A stretch of 64,000 bases of DNA from an uncultured Mollicutes bacterium (GCA_900540365.1 UQFN01000001.1:1-64000), one strand, 5' to 3'; shown: positions 46,152 through 55,248, counted from the first letter of the stretch. Notes: generated by a model not told the origin, from the letters alone. Numbers and translations: made by a program.

Positions 46152-47737
46152 TTTTTACGATATTCTAGCGGCGAAACTCCATTATTTTTCTTAAAACAAT
46201 GTGAAAAATAATAAGGATCTTCATAACCTACAGCAATTGCAATAGTTAATAATTTATTATTTGGATTAGCTAATAAAATCTTAGCTTGTTCCATCCTGAC
46301 ATCAGTTAAATATTTTGTAAATGATGTATTATTCTTTTTTAAAATTGCGCTGATATAACTAACACTATATCCTAATTCATTTGCAACTTCTTCAAGTGAA
46401 AGATCTCTTTTTGAATAGTTTTTTTGAATATAATCTATTATTTGTTTATAAGAAGAATCTACCCCGCTTTGTCTAGCAGTCTTATTTATATAATCAATGT
46501 TATCTACTAAAGTATTAAAAAATTCAAATAATGATTCATTTGTTTTTAATGAATATATTTTGGAAATTATATCGCCATAATTCATAAATTCATCAAATAA
46601 ACGTTGTAAAGATACGCAAGCTTTTAATAAACTATCAACCAAGTTATTTAAAATAAATAAATACGTGGCCTTAAAGTTATCAGTTGTAATTGTATTTAAT
46701 AAGCGTTTAATTTTTTCTTTAGCACTTGTTAAATCTCCATAAAGAACTTCATAACTAATATTTTTGAATTCATTTTCATCTACTTTTGAACTAACAGTTT
46801 TAACTTTATTAATATCATCAAAGAAAATGACGATATTTGGACCAATTACTGTTCGATATTCTAAAGTTCTTGCGGCGTGACGATGAAGTTCTCGATAACT
46901 CTTTTTTTCTTCTTTTGCCTTCACTTCACTTAATCCAACTGACATTGATGTTTTTGAATATTTCTCGATTTTAGCAAGGATTCTCATAAAAATATCTTGA
47001 ATTTCTTCTTTTTCAAAAACTTCATTTGAAAGTAAAAATAGACAAAATTCATTAGCGTTATTAAACAAATAATATTTAATATTTGTGTTTTTAAATTCCT
47101 CTAAAATATATTTTTCTAAATAAAAATTAACTTGATCCATTTTTGCATATGAAATTTGATTAATCTCTTCATCAAAATCAATAACAGCTAAAATGGTATA
47201 TTGATAATCTAAATTAACTCCGCCTTCAACTAATTTCTCTTTAAAATTATTTGGAATATCTTTTAAAGTAATTAATTTAGTTAAATCACTATTTTGCATT
47301 AATTTAAGAGCATTATCAGCAATCTTTTTTAAATTTTCTAAATCATTATCAATTAATGTTTTATTATCTAATTCATTTTTAGCTTTTTGAAGAGTAATTC
47401 CTAATTCATCAAGAGTAATAGGTTTAGAAATATATCCAATAACCCCTAAAGCTATTGCTTGTTTAGCATAATCAAAATTATCAAATCCACTAATAATAAT
47501 ACTTTGAAGTAAAGGTAATTCATGCTTCATAGTTTTTATTAATTCAATACCATTAATATAAGGCATTTTAATATCAGTAATTAATAAATCAGGAGCAAGT
47601 AAAGTTCCACTAACTAAAGCATCATAGCCATTTTCGAATTGGCCTACTACTTCAAAATCTTCTTTAAATTTTTGAAGTTGTAAAAATAGCCTTTCACGGA
47701 CAGAACTTTCATCATCAACAATTATGACTTTATACAT
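46148..47737 (-). CDS. YesN-type response regulator (REC plus AraC HTH)
   Basis: 529 residues. Receiver domain with VIIVDDESSVRERL and the phospho-accepting Asp in LLITDIKMP; a middle region of about 250 residues; a C-terminal AraC-type double HTH (SLEEVANELGYSVSYIS ... AIAVGYEDPYYFSHCFKK). It should activate the neighbouring sugar uptake genes. TAAAAT (47749-47744) lies 6 bases before the ATG without a Shine-Dalgarno, so a leaderless mRNA is likely. Its stop is TGA, supporting the standard code. Confidence 0.93.
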   Translation of the reverse strand: MYKVIIVDDESSVRERLFLQLQKFKEDFEVVGQFENGYDALVSGTLLAPDLLITDIKMPYINGIELIKTMKHELPLLQSIIISGFDNFDYAKQAIALGVIGYISKPITLDELGITLQKAKNELDNKTLIDNDLENLKKIADNALKLMQNSDLTKLITLKDIPNNFKEKLVEGGVNLDYQYTILAVIDFDEEINQISYAKMDQVNFYLEKYILEEFKNTNIKYYLFNNANEFCLFLLSNEVFEKEEIQDIFMRILAKIEKYSKTSMSVGLSEVKAKEEKKSYRELHRHAARTLEYRTVIGPNIVIFFDDINKVKTVSSKVDENEFKNISYEVLYGDLTSAKEKIKRLLNTITTDNFKATYLFILNNLVDSLLKACVSLQRLFDEFMNYGDIISKIYSLKTNESLFEFFNTLVDNIDYINKTARQSGVDSSYKQIIDYIQKNYSKRDLSLEEVANELGYSVSYISAILKKNNTSFTKYLTDVRMEQAKILLANPNNKLLTIAIAVGYEDPYYFSHCFKKNNGVSPLEYRKK

Positions 47738-47826
47738 ACAAATATTTTATCAAATTACTAATAATAAATTAAGAATAAGAAATGTTTAAAATATCCTTTC
47801 ATGATAAAATATTAGAAGGAGAATTT

Positions 47827-48630
47827 ATGAATAAAATATTTTTAGATATTAATGAATTTAAAAACACTTATCCTTTAATGCAGGCTTTAAAAACATATAG
47901 CAGTATTAATGGTAGATCGCATTTTTTAATAAAAGCTGATGGAAATGAATATCAAATTTTAGATGATTTAAAATTTATCAAACGACGTATTAAATTTGAT
48001 GAAGATGATCTTAATGAATGTAATTTTAATTTAAAAACTTATGAATCTTTTGATACTTTTAAAAGAAATAAATCAAATACTTATTTTCGTATCTTAGATG
48101 ATAGTAAAAATAATAAGAAAACACTTTATTTATTTTATGATAAAGATATAACTTTTAATGAATTAAATGAAAAACTTCAATTAGTTATTAATTTTTATAA
48201 AGAATATATAAACGCTAAAGAAGAAATTAAAATTGGTATTATCAATAAGTTTGAAAATGATTTAAATTTATTAAAGGAACTTAAAGTTTTAGATAATTTT
48301 CATGAAATTATTGAATTAAATAAGTTATTAGATAATACATCAAATATTGTTTTACTTGATGATGAAGTAACTTATTATACTTTTAATTTACTTTCAACTT
48401 ATTCTAAATTTATGAAATTAGCTAAATCTATTAGTGGATATGCTTCATTTTTTAAACCTTTTTCATATCAAAAAATGGCTCCAAAAGAAGTTAATTTAAA
48501 TTCATACTTTTCTTTTTCTTTATTTGAGATTACCTCTAAAGATAAATTGATCAATATTTATGTTCAAGAAAATATATCTCCAACTGAATTAATTGATTTT
48601 TTAAGTATTATTGATACTTTTATTAATTAG
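47827..48630 (+). CDS. Conserved-looking protein of unknown function
   Basis: 267 residues, soluble, no signal peptide, Lys/Asn/Leu-rich, with alternating strands and helices. No family recognised. The open frame starts at 47782, but AGAAGGAG at 47815-47822 places the start at the ATG at 47827. Divergent from the response regulator gene; its 3' end overlaps a minus-strand gene by 8 bases. Location suggests a link with the sugar-sensing module, nothing more. Confidence 0.6.
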   Translation: MNKIFLDINEFKNTYPLMQALKTYSSINGRSHFLIKADGNEYQILDDLKFIKRRIKFDEDDLNECNFNLKTYESFDTFKRNKSNTYFRILDDSKNNKKTLYLFYDKDITFNELNEKLQLVINFYKEYINAKEEIKIGIINKFENDLNLLKELKVLDNFHEIIELNKLLDNTSNIVLLDDEVTYYTFNLLSTYSKFMKLAKSISGYASFFKPFSYQKMAPKEVNLNSYFSFSLFEITSKDKLINIYVQENISPTELIDFLSIIDTFIN

Positions 48631-48946
48631 AAGTATTTAATTCATCAAAATTAATAACTTTAAAATAAAATAATAAAAATATTAAAACTACTTGTAGGAT
48701 TAAAATAATTATTTCAGAAATAATTAAACGATATTTATTTGCTTTATCTTCCATTCTTATTTCATTAAAAATTAAATACATAAAAATAATAATTGGAGTT
48801 CCCCAAACAATTGAACATAAAATTAAACTTATATCTTTAATTAAAGTTACTTCTCCACGTAATCCTTTTAAATATCTTAAAGCAAGTAAATAATTACTAA
48901 CTAGCCCTACTACTAATAAAATAAAAAATATTTCAAAACCAATCAT
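48623..48946 (-). CDS. Small three-segment membrane protein
   Basis: 107 residues with three hydrophobic segments (FEIFFILLVVGLVSNYLLAL; ISLILCSIVWGTPIIIFMYL; IISEIIILILQVVLIFLLFY). Family and function unknown. It follows the terminator of the mgl-like operon and converges on the 47827 gene. Confidence 0.5.
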   Translation of the reverse strand: MIGFEIFFILLVVGLVSNYLLALRYLKGLRGEVTLIKDISLILCSIVWGTPIIIFMYLIFNEIRMEDKANKYRLIISEIIILILQVVLIFLLFYFKVINFDELNTSN

Positions 48947-48972
48947 AATTTATATATCTATATTTTAAAATT

Positions 48973-48998
48973 AAAAGCACTTCTTTTGAAGTGCTTTT
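48973..48998 (-). terminator. Intrinsic terminator of the mgl-like operon
   Basis: AAAAGCACTTC, loop of four bases, GAAGTGCTTTT. It lies 24 bases after the permease stop on the minus strand. Confidence 0.88.
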
Positions 48999-49021
48999 AA
49001 CTATTTTAGAAGTGTATCTAA

Positions 49022-50692
49022 TTACTTTTTCTTTAAATATTTTAAACAGTCTAAGGAAACTGCAGTAATAATAATGACACCTTTAATAATATATTGATAA
49101 TATGGGTTAATTCCTAAGAAACTTAAAGCATATGTTAAGCCAGTAAAGATAATAGCACCAATGACTGCTCCTCTAATTTTACCAATACCACCAGTAAAAG
49201 AAATTCCTCCAACAACACAAGCAGCAATCGCATCAGTTTCATAACCAGTACCAGTATCAAATTTAGCAGTTCCAACTCTAGCTGCTTCAAAGAATGATCC
49301 AAATCCATAAAGGATACCAGCTAAAATAAATACGCCCATAGTAACCCAGAAAACACTAATTCCAGAAACACTAGCTGCTTCAGGGTTCCCACCAACAGCA
49401 TACATATTTTTACCAAATTTAGTTCTATTCCAAATAAATGAAACAATTACAATACCTATAATTGCATAAATTAATAGTAATGGGAAAATATTTCCAATTT
49501 TACCAGCAATAGCATTTTTTAAACTAATATCGATAACACCAGTATTTTTTGAATCAGTAACAACAGCAAGTAAACCAAAGATTATTAATTGAGTACCCAT
49601 TGTTGAAATAAATGGATGCATCTTAAATTTTGCTGAGAAAAATCCAGCAATACTAGAAAAGAAAGTCGTACATATAATCGTTACGATTAAGGCTACAATA
49701 ATTCTTAAAGCACTTGGCCATCCCGAGAAATCAAAATACTTACCAAATAATGGCATAACGTTTTGTCCTGGATAAAGGAACATACAAGTAATAACTGTAC
49801 CAAGTCCAACCATACGTCCAATAGAAAGGTCAGTACCAGCAAGAAGAATAAGTCCACCAACACCAAGAGCTAAGAAAATTCTAGGTGAAGCTTGGTTTGC
49901 AATTTCAAAAATATTTTTGAAATTAAGTAAAGTTCCCTTGCCCATTGGTCCAGAAATAATTCCACAGAATAAGAAAACTAAAATCATAACAATATAAAGA
50001 CCATTTCTTAAAAAGAAATCTTTAATATTGAAACGATAAACATATTTTTCTAAGCTTGCTTCAGTTTTTTCAACCAAATTAAGAGTATCTCCGTTTAAAT
50101 TAGTTAAATAATTAACTTTATCTAAATAAACATCGTGAACTTCTGTTTTGATATCACTAATTTCTTTTTGATAAGCAAGTTTAAGTTCATAAAGTTTTGA
50201 TTGATGGCTTCTTCTTAAACCTTGAAGACGATAATTTTTCTCTTTTTGAGTTTCTCCATCAACAGTTAAAGCTGCGGCTTCATCATATTTAAGTTTAAAG
50301 TCATCTTTAGCAACTTGTACTTTTTCTAAATACACTTTTTTAGCCTCAGCTTTTCTTTTTTTAGCTTCACTTGAAAAAGATTTATAGTAAGGAACAAACT
50401 CATTTTTAATATAATTTTTAGCCTCACTTACAATTTCTTTATCTTTAGTTTTAGTTTCTTTTGCTGATTTATTTGCTTCAGCAATTAAAACTTTAAGTTC
50501 ATCTACTTTTGCTTTTCTTTCCTCTTTAGAAAGAAGTTTATCCCCTCTAACAAGAGTTAATTCATCCTTATATAATTTGATTTTTGTTAAGCCATCAGCA
50601 CGAAGTTCATCAAGTTTAGTTTGATAATCTTTAATCCCTTGCTTGATAGCTTTTAAATCGAAGGTGTCTAAGGAAGCAATATTATTTTCCAT
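49022..50692 (-). CDS. mglC: MglC-type sugar ABC permease with long charged N-terminal extension
   Basis: 556 residues; MglC is normally about 335. Residues 1-225 are charged, rich in Lys, Glu and Ala and look like a long helical or coiled-coil cytoplasmic arm (for example EAKKRKAEAKKVYLEKVQ). From about 231 follows a normal BPD_transp_2 permease: AGTDLSIGRMVGLG, MHPFISTMGTQLI, AVGGNPEAASVSGI and VGGISFTGGIGKIRGAVIGA. It forms the channel for galactose/methyl-galactoside-type sugar import with the adjacent ATPase. AAGGAG precedes the ATG, and the frame is continuous, so the extension is part of the product. Confidence 0.9.
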   Translation of the reverse strand: MENNIASLDTFDLKAIKQGIKDYQTKLDELRADGLTKIKLYKDELTLVRGDKLLSKEERKAKVDELKVLIAEANKSAKETKTKDKEIVSEAKNYIKNEFVPYYKSFSSEAKKRKAEAKKVYLEKVQVAKDDFKLKYDEAAALTVDGETQKEKNYRLQGLRRSHQSKLYELKLAYQKEISDIKTEVHDVYLDKVNYLTNLNGDTLNLVEKTEASLEKYVYRFNIKDFFLRNGLYIVMILVFLFCGIISGPMGKGTLLNFKNIFEIANQASPRIFLALGVGGLILLAGTDLSIGRMVGLGTVITCMFLYPGQNVMPLFGKYFDFSGWPSALRIIVALIVTIICTTFFSSIAGFFSAKFKMHPFISTMGTQLIIFGLLAVVTDSKNTGVIDISLKNAIAGKIGNIFPLLLIYAIIGIVIVSFIWNRTKFGKNMYAVGGNPEAASVSGISVFWVTMGVFILAGILYGFGSFFEAARVGTAKFDTGTGYETDAIAACVVGGISFTGGIGKIRGAVIGAIIFTGLTYALSFLGINPYYQYIIKGVIIITAVSLDCLKYLKKK

Positions 50693-50710
50693 TTCTTATT
50701 CTCCTTATAA

Positions 50711-52204
50711 TTATAAATACATAGCACTTAGTCTAAGTAATTCTTCTTGGTTAGTATCTTTTGTATTAACTACTCCAGAAAGTTTATAGTTAGACATAAC
50801 GGCAATTCGATTAGTAATGCCTAAAATTTCAGGCATTTCGCTAGAAACAACAATAATTGTTTTTCCTTCTTTTGCCATTTTATTAATTAATTGATAAATT
50901 TCAAATTTAGCACCAACATCAATTCCTCTAGTTGGTTCATCAAGCAAAAAGACATCAGGATTTCTTTCAAGCCATTTACCAATAATTACTTTTTGTTGGT
51001 TTCCACCAGAAAGTGCAGTAATTAATTCATTGATATCACTACATTTAGTATGCATAACATCAATTTCTTTTTTAGTAACATCAGCCATCTTTTTATTTGA
51101 AAGAGCTCCATATTTACGATAATTTTCAAGATTACAAATAGTTGTGTTATAAACTAAAGTTCCTTTAGCAAACATTCCATTCATCTTTCTTTCTTCTGTA
51201 ACAAAAGCAAAGTGACTATTCATCGCATCTTTAGAATTTCTAAAATATACTCGACGACCATTATATTTAATATCACCATTACCAATGGTTCTAACTCCAA
51301 ATAAAGTTTCTAATAATTCGCTTCTTCCAGCACCAACTAAGCCATAAATACCAAAAACTTCTCCTTTTCTAACAGAAAATGAGATGTTATCAAGTACAGG
51401 AGCATATTTAGTAGTTAAATTATTAACTTCTAAAATAGTGTCTCCTGGCTCATTATCAACTGGAGGGAATCTTTGATCTAAAGATCTACCAACCATTGCA
51501 GCGATAATTTCATTCATATTTGTTTCTTTTACGTTTTTAGTCATAATCATATGACCATCACGAAGAACGCTAACTTCATCACAAATTTCAAAAACTTCGT
51601 CCATTTTATGTGAAATATAAACAAACGAAACACCTTCTTCTCTTAAAGTAGAAACAATTTTAAATAGTTTTCTTACTTCTCTTTCCGTTAAAGAAGAAGT
51701 TGGTTCATCTAAGACGATAACTTTTGCATCATAAGAAACAGCCTTAGCAATTTCTACCATTTGTCTTTTAGAAACAGACATCGTTTTCATTGGAACTGTT
51801 AAATCAACATTAATATCTAATCTTTTAAATAAAGCTGTTGCTTTTTCTTTCATTAATTTCTCGTTAATAATTCCAAATTTGGTGTCATATCTTCCTAAAA
51901 ATAAATTATCAATGACATTTCTTTCTAAGCATTGATTTAATTCTTGGTGAACCATTGCTACGCCATTTTCAAGAGCATCTTTTGGATTTTTGAATTCAAC
52001 TTCATTTCCATCAAAAATTATTTTTCCATCATCTTTACTATAAATTCCAAATAAAATTTTCATCATTGTTGATTTACCGGCACCATTTTCACCCATAAGG
52101 CCTAAAACTGTGCCTTTTTTGACACATAAATCAATATTTGTGAGAACTCTATTTCGCCCAAAAGCTTTTGAAATATTGTGTAACTCTAAAATATTTTCAC
52201 TCAT
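50711..52204 (-). CDS. mglA: MglA-type sugar ABC ATPase
   Basis: About 497 residues with two ATPase halves. First half: Walker A GENGAGKST, signature VSKRQMVEIAK, Walker B VIVLDEPTS. Second half: GLVGAGRSELLE in place of Walker A, signature LSGGNQQKV, LLDEPTRGIDVG. A degenerate second Walker A is normal in MglA/RbsA. It powers the neighbouring permease. The frame opens at 52216, but GGAG at 52211-52214 fits the ATG at 52204, where the conserved sequence starts. Confidence 0.94.
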   Translation of the reverse strand: MSENILELHNISKAFGRNRVLTNIDLCVKKGTVLGLMGENGAGKSTMMKILFGIYSKDDGKIIFDGNEVEFKNPKDALENGVAMVHQELNQCLERNVIDNLFLGRYDTKFGIINEKLMKEKATALFKRLDINVDLTVPMKTMSVSKRQMVEIAKAVSYDAKVIVLDEPTSSLTEREVRKLFKIVSTLREEGVSFVYISHKMDEVFEICDEVSVLRDGHMIMTKNVKETNMNEIIAAMVGRSLDQRFPPVDNEPGDTILEVNNLTTKYAPVLDNISFSVRKGEVFGIYGLVGAGRSELLETLFGVRTIGNGDIKYNGRRVYFRNSKDAMNSHFAFVTEERKMNGMFAKGTLVYNTTICNLENYRKYGALSNKKMADVTKKEIDVMHTKCSDINELITALSGGNQQKVIIGKWLERNPDVFLLDEPTRGIDVGAKFEIYQLINKMAKEGKTIIVVSSEMPEILGITNRIAVMSNYKLSGVVNTKDTNQEELLRLSAMYL

Positions 52205-52276
52205 GATACACTCCATTAAAATAGAAAGTCACTACCAGCTTTCTGCTGGTAGTGAACTAAATTTTGACTTAAATAA

Positions 52277-53464
52277 TTAAGCAGCTTGATCAAGTAAATT
52301 TTGATATAAGGAACCACTACCGGTTTCTACCATGTTAATAACATAGGCATCATAGTTACTTAAGTTAACAAATTTATCAGTAATTGAACCTTCAGCTGTT
52401 CCATCACCATAAATAAATGTAATGTCATAGTTATAGAATGGAGCATATCTTTGAACTGTAGGAACAAATGATTGATTTAAGAAGTTATCAGTACTTGAAT
52501 AAACTGTCCATAAGATTTTCTTCTTAGCAGCGTTAGTTTGTTTAATACCACTATCTAATGTATCTTCGATTACATCATCAACATTATCAACAGTAACGAT
52601 ACCATTTTCAGTTAACATTGCTTTATCTTCAGCAGTGTAATTAACTTTAGCTTGAGTAATTTGGTTACCATATTGATCTTTTTCTGTAAATCCTTTAGTA
52701 ACAACATCTTCTCCTGTTAAGCCGTCAACGATATTTCTAACAAGTTGTAAGCAAGTTAAGACTTGTGAATGGTGATTTTGTGAAATAGTACCTTTCATTG
52801 AACCGCCTTGTTTAATAAGTTGTAAGGTTGAAGCATTAGCATCATATCCAAATGTAGGAATAACTGCTCCACCATATTGTCCAATCATACCTTCAGCCAT
52901 ACCATCGTTATTTGAGACGACTAAGTCAATTTGAGTTGAATATTGGTTAATCCAAGTAGCCATCATATCGGTTGCTTTTGATTGTGACCATGGATTACCT
53001 TGAGAGTCTCTCATTTCTTGGCAAGCTAATTCTTTAATTTTATATGTCTTACCATCATTAGCGGTGAGACTTCCTTCTTTACTAGCAGTTGTATCATCAG
53101 CAGTTTCGCCAGTTCCAAGAGCTTTTCTAATACCAATAGTACGAGCAGCTGAGTCATTGTGTGAATTTTGTCCAATAGCTAAAACGTATCCGATAGTTCC
53201 ATCACCGTTTCTATCCATTTCAGCAGCATGAGCTTTAACATAATCAACGATCATTTGACCTTGAGTAGCTCCTCCACCAACAGCATCGAATCCAGCATAA
53301 TATGTATTAGCTGTATGATTCATAACATTTTTATCAACGACATTATTAGTTGATGGTTGTCTGTTATAGAAAATGGTGGCTTTTTCATTAGTTGAAGCAC
53401 CACATGAAGTTGCAGCTGTTCCAAGTAAAGCAAGTGCAACAAATGGAATTAATTTCTTATTCAT
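52277..53464 (-). CDS. mglB: MglB-like sugar-binding lipoprotein, apparently circularly permuted
   Basis: 395 residues. Signal peptide with lipobox AATSC (Cys21). Immediately after it, ATIFYNRQPS (29-38) matches LIFLNRQPL, which is at 109-117 of the paralogue at 43427. NTYYAGFDAVGGGATQGQMI, the Ca-loop-like DRNGDGTIGYV, LVVSNNDGMAEG and PTFGYDANAST follow in family order. The segment that normally opens these proteins, ILWTVYSSTDNF and AYVINMVETGSGS, comes last (317-385). Every block is present once, so this is a permutation, not a truncation. It is the binding protein of the mgl-like importer; AGGAGG precedes the ATG and a cre site controls the operon. Confidence 0.87.
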   Translation of the reverse strand: MNKKLIPFVALALLGTAATSCGASTNEKATIFYNRQPSTNNVVDKNVMNHTANTYYAGFDAVGGGATQGQMIVDYVKAHAAEMDRNGDGTIGYVLAIGQNSHNDSAARTIGIRKALGTGETADDTTASKEGSLTANDGKTYKIKELACQEMRDSQGNPWSQSKATDMMATWINQYSTQIDLVVSNNDGMAEGMIGQYGGAVIPTFGYDANASTLQLIKQGGSMKGTISQNHHSQVLTCLQLVRNIVDGLTGEDVVTKGFTEKDQYGNQITQAKVNYTAEDKAMLTENGIVTVDNVDDVIEDTLDSGIKQTNAAKKKILWTVYSSTDNFLNQSFVPTVQRYAPFYNYDITFIYGDGTAEGSITDKFVNLSNYDAYVINMVETGSGSLYQNLLDQAA

Positions 53465-53536
53465 AAATATTATCTTTCCTCCTGAATTAAATTCCTAAGA
53501 CACTCTAAATGAGTTATCTAACGATTTTATTCTACT

Positions 53537-53550
53537 TGAAAGCGCTTACA
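53537..53550. promoter_or_regulatory. Catabolite-responsive element (cre)
   Basis: TGAAAGCGCTTACA fits the Bacilli cre consensus. It overlaps the probable promoter region of the mgl-like operon (candidate -10 TAGAAT just downstream on the minus strand), so a CcpA-type or LacI-family repressor would block transcription there. Confidence 0.75.
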
Positions 53551-53657
53551 TTTTTTAATGTGAAAATCTCTATTGTTAATGTTATTTTCTCTAATTTTTT
53601 GTATAAAAAAATAAAAATGTAAAAACAGTTAATATTTAAAAACTATTAATATTCTAT

Positions 53658-53686
53658 AAAAACCTTGCTAATCTAAGATATTTTTT
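53658..53686 (-). repeat. 29-base 3'-end element, copy 7
   Basis: Minus strand: A run, TATCTT, AGATTAGCAAGG, five T. It begins 3 bases after the PPTase stop codon (53689-53691), in sense orientation. Confidence 0.55.
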
Positions 53687-53688
53687 AT

Positions 53689-54312
53689 TTAAACTAAAAA
53701 TAAGTTATTTCTGAAACTATTTATATAAGATGAGGTAACAATTATATAATCTGATAAATAATAGATTTTATAATATATTTTTTTGTCGTTAATAAGAACA
53801 AAATTAGAACTTAAATCAACTTCAAAAGAATTAAAAAGAATATCTTTAGGTGTTCCTACACATTTAGTTACACTTTCTTTAACTGACCATATAGTTATTA
53901 AAGATTTATTCATATCTTCACTATTTTTGATATATTCTACTTCTTTTCTAGTAAATAATTTTTTTGCGATTCCAATATTTACTTTTTTAAAAACTTCAAT
54001 ATCAATTCCTACTTCAAATTTAGAAATAGCTAAACATACATATCTTCCTTTATGAGATATATTAAATTTATAGGAACAATTTTCAATAAAAGGTTTATTG
54101 TTATTATCTCTCTTAACATCAAAAATACTTAATTTATATTGATCTAAAACAATATATTCTAAAACTAATTTACCTAAACATAAAATTTTATCTTTTAAAC
54201 ACTTATATGAATCAACTAATGTTTTTCCTTTTAAAGAAAGTTGATTATAAAAATAAACAAAAATATCTTCGTTCCTTAAAAAAGCCGTATCTAATATATA
54301 TGTTTTAACCAT
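53689..54312 (-). CDS. Sfp-type 4'-phosphopantetheinyl transferase
   Basis: About 207 residues. NISHKGRYVCLAIS, VGIDIEVFKK (Mg2+-binding Asp and Glu), FTRKEVEYI and WSVKESVTKCVG are the Sfp signatures. The enzyme moves phosphopantetheine from CoA to a Ser of a carrier protein. The open frame begins at 54408, but AAAGGGG sits 6 bases before the ATG at 54312, where the conserved sequence begins. No carrier-protein, NRPS or PKS gene is in the window, so it may serve fatty acid synthesis in place of AcpS or act elsewhere. Confidence 0.9.
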   Translation of the reverse strand: MVKTYILDTAFLRNEDIFVYFYNQLSLKGKTLVDSYKCLKDKILCLGKLVLEYIVLDQYKLSIFDVKRDNNNKPFIENCSYKFNISHKGRYVCLAISKFEVGIDIEVFKKVNIGIAKKLFTRKEVEYIKNSEDMNKSLITIWSVKESVTKCVGTPKDILFNSFEVDLSSNFVLINDKKIYYKIYYLSDYIIVTSSYINSFRNNLFLV

Positions 54313-54746
54313 TTTAACCCCTTTTTTATTTAATTTTATATAAAAAACGCTTTTATTTAAAGAAAATAATATTAAATCTATTGTCCATGGGACAAAGTGT
54401 GTCCTCACAATTTATATTTATAAATCTTATATTATAGTTACATTGTAACCTAGTGAAGACATTTTATTAAAATGGCTAGGGCACATCCAAAAAGATTTAT
54501 TAATCATTTATTTGGATAAGTGCGCAATATTGCTCATGATGTAAATAACTATCAAAAACACTGCAAAACGTGGATCTGATAATTCATTTCCACCGAAATA
54601 ATATTAGTTAGGAACACAAGGTTTTGTTATTGGTGTTTAAACATCTTTAACACATTTTAAAACTTTAAATAAGACATTCTTAATTAAAGTAAAAAATGAA
54701 AACAACTCCTCCCTTGTTTCTAGTACTTATATCTATTTCGATAGTA
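54313..54746. other. Gene-free stretch, probably decayed sequence
   Basis: 434 bases with no convincing gene. Short open frames exist on both strands (plus 54473, beginning MARAHPKRF; minus around 54600-54480, YYFGGNELSD), each stopped within 15-35 codons, which looks like eroded coding DNA without a recognisable family. A small inverted repeat GGACA/TGTCC lies near 54390-54404. Confidence 0.4.
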
Positions 54747-55079
54747 TTAGAATAAGTCTAATACAAGAGCTGTAGCGTTTTTATATAAAACATCATAGAG
54801 CAGTATTGTATAGAGAGATCTAGCAATGTATTTTTTTATTTTGTAGATATTTTTAATAAAAAGAAAACATCCATTAAGGATGTCAATAATAGAGACTTCA
54901 AATACCTTATCAAAAATGTTAATTACTTCAATATTTTTAGTACCAACGTTTTCGATACGACGTAAATTTCTTACGCTATATCCAACTAAGTCGGCTAAGT
55001 ATTCCTGTGTCCAGCGTTTACTTAACCTTAAATTTTTTAGTGATTTACCAATAAAATTTGGATCAATTACCTCGATCAT
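54747..55079 (-). CDS. XRE-family HTH regulator
   Basis: About 110 residues. A Cro/CI-type HTH occupies about 6-60 (GKSLKNLRLSKRWTQEYLADLVGYSVRNLRRIE), followed by a hydrophobic and basic C-terminal part of unclear function. The frame opens at 55091, but that ATG overlaps GGAGG; the ATG at 55079, 5 bases after it, is the true start. The hydrophobic tail may mean membrane association or a decayed C-terminus. Confidence 0.75.
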   Translation of the reverse strand: MIEVIDPNFIGKSLKNLRLSKRWTQEYLADLVGYSVRNLRRIENVGTKNIEVINIFDKVFEVSIIDILNGCFLFIKNIYKIKKYIARSLYTILLYDVLYKNATALVLDLF

Positions 55080-55187
55080 AGTTACCTCCATATAGTCAAG
55101 ATAATTAATTAAAAGTCTCTAATCTATGAGCATTGTTATTTTAAAAAATATTTATTATAAATACAATAAAAACTTAACATTTTTATG

Positions 55188-55215
55188 AAAAAGTCTTTAA
55201 AACTCAGTTATTTTA
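55188..55215 (-). repeat. 29-base 3'-end element, copy 8
   Basis: Minus strand: A run, TAACTG, AGTTTTAAAGAC, five T. It lies just downstream of the canonical terminator of the 55249 gene, in sense orientation. Confidence 0.55.
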
Positions 55216-55219
55216 TTAA

Positions 55220-55245
55220 AAAAGCTGTTATTTCTAACAGCTTTT
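55220..55245 (-). terminator. Intrinsic terminator
   Basis: AAAAGCTGTTA, four-base loop, TAACAGCTTTT, followed by T-rich sequence on the minus strand, right after the stop of the 55249-56801 gene. Confidence 0.85.
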
Positions 55246-55248
55246 AAT

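Noticed and set aside
52277..53464. MglB-like protein truncated at the N-terminus
   Set aside because: The signal peptide and lipobox are intact, and the apparently missing N-terminal block is found at the C-terminus.
54473..54520. Short open frame starting MARAHPKRF
   Set aside because: Stops after 15 codons, has no ribosome binding site and matches no family I recognise.
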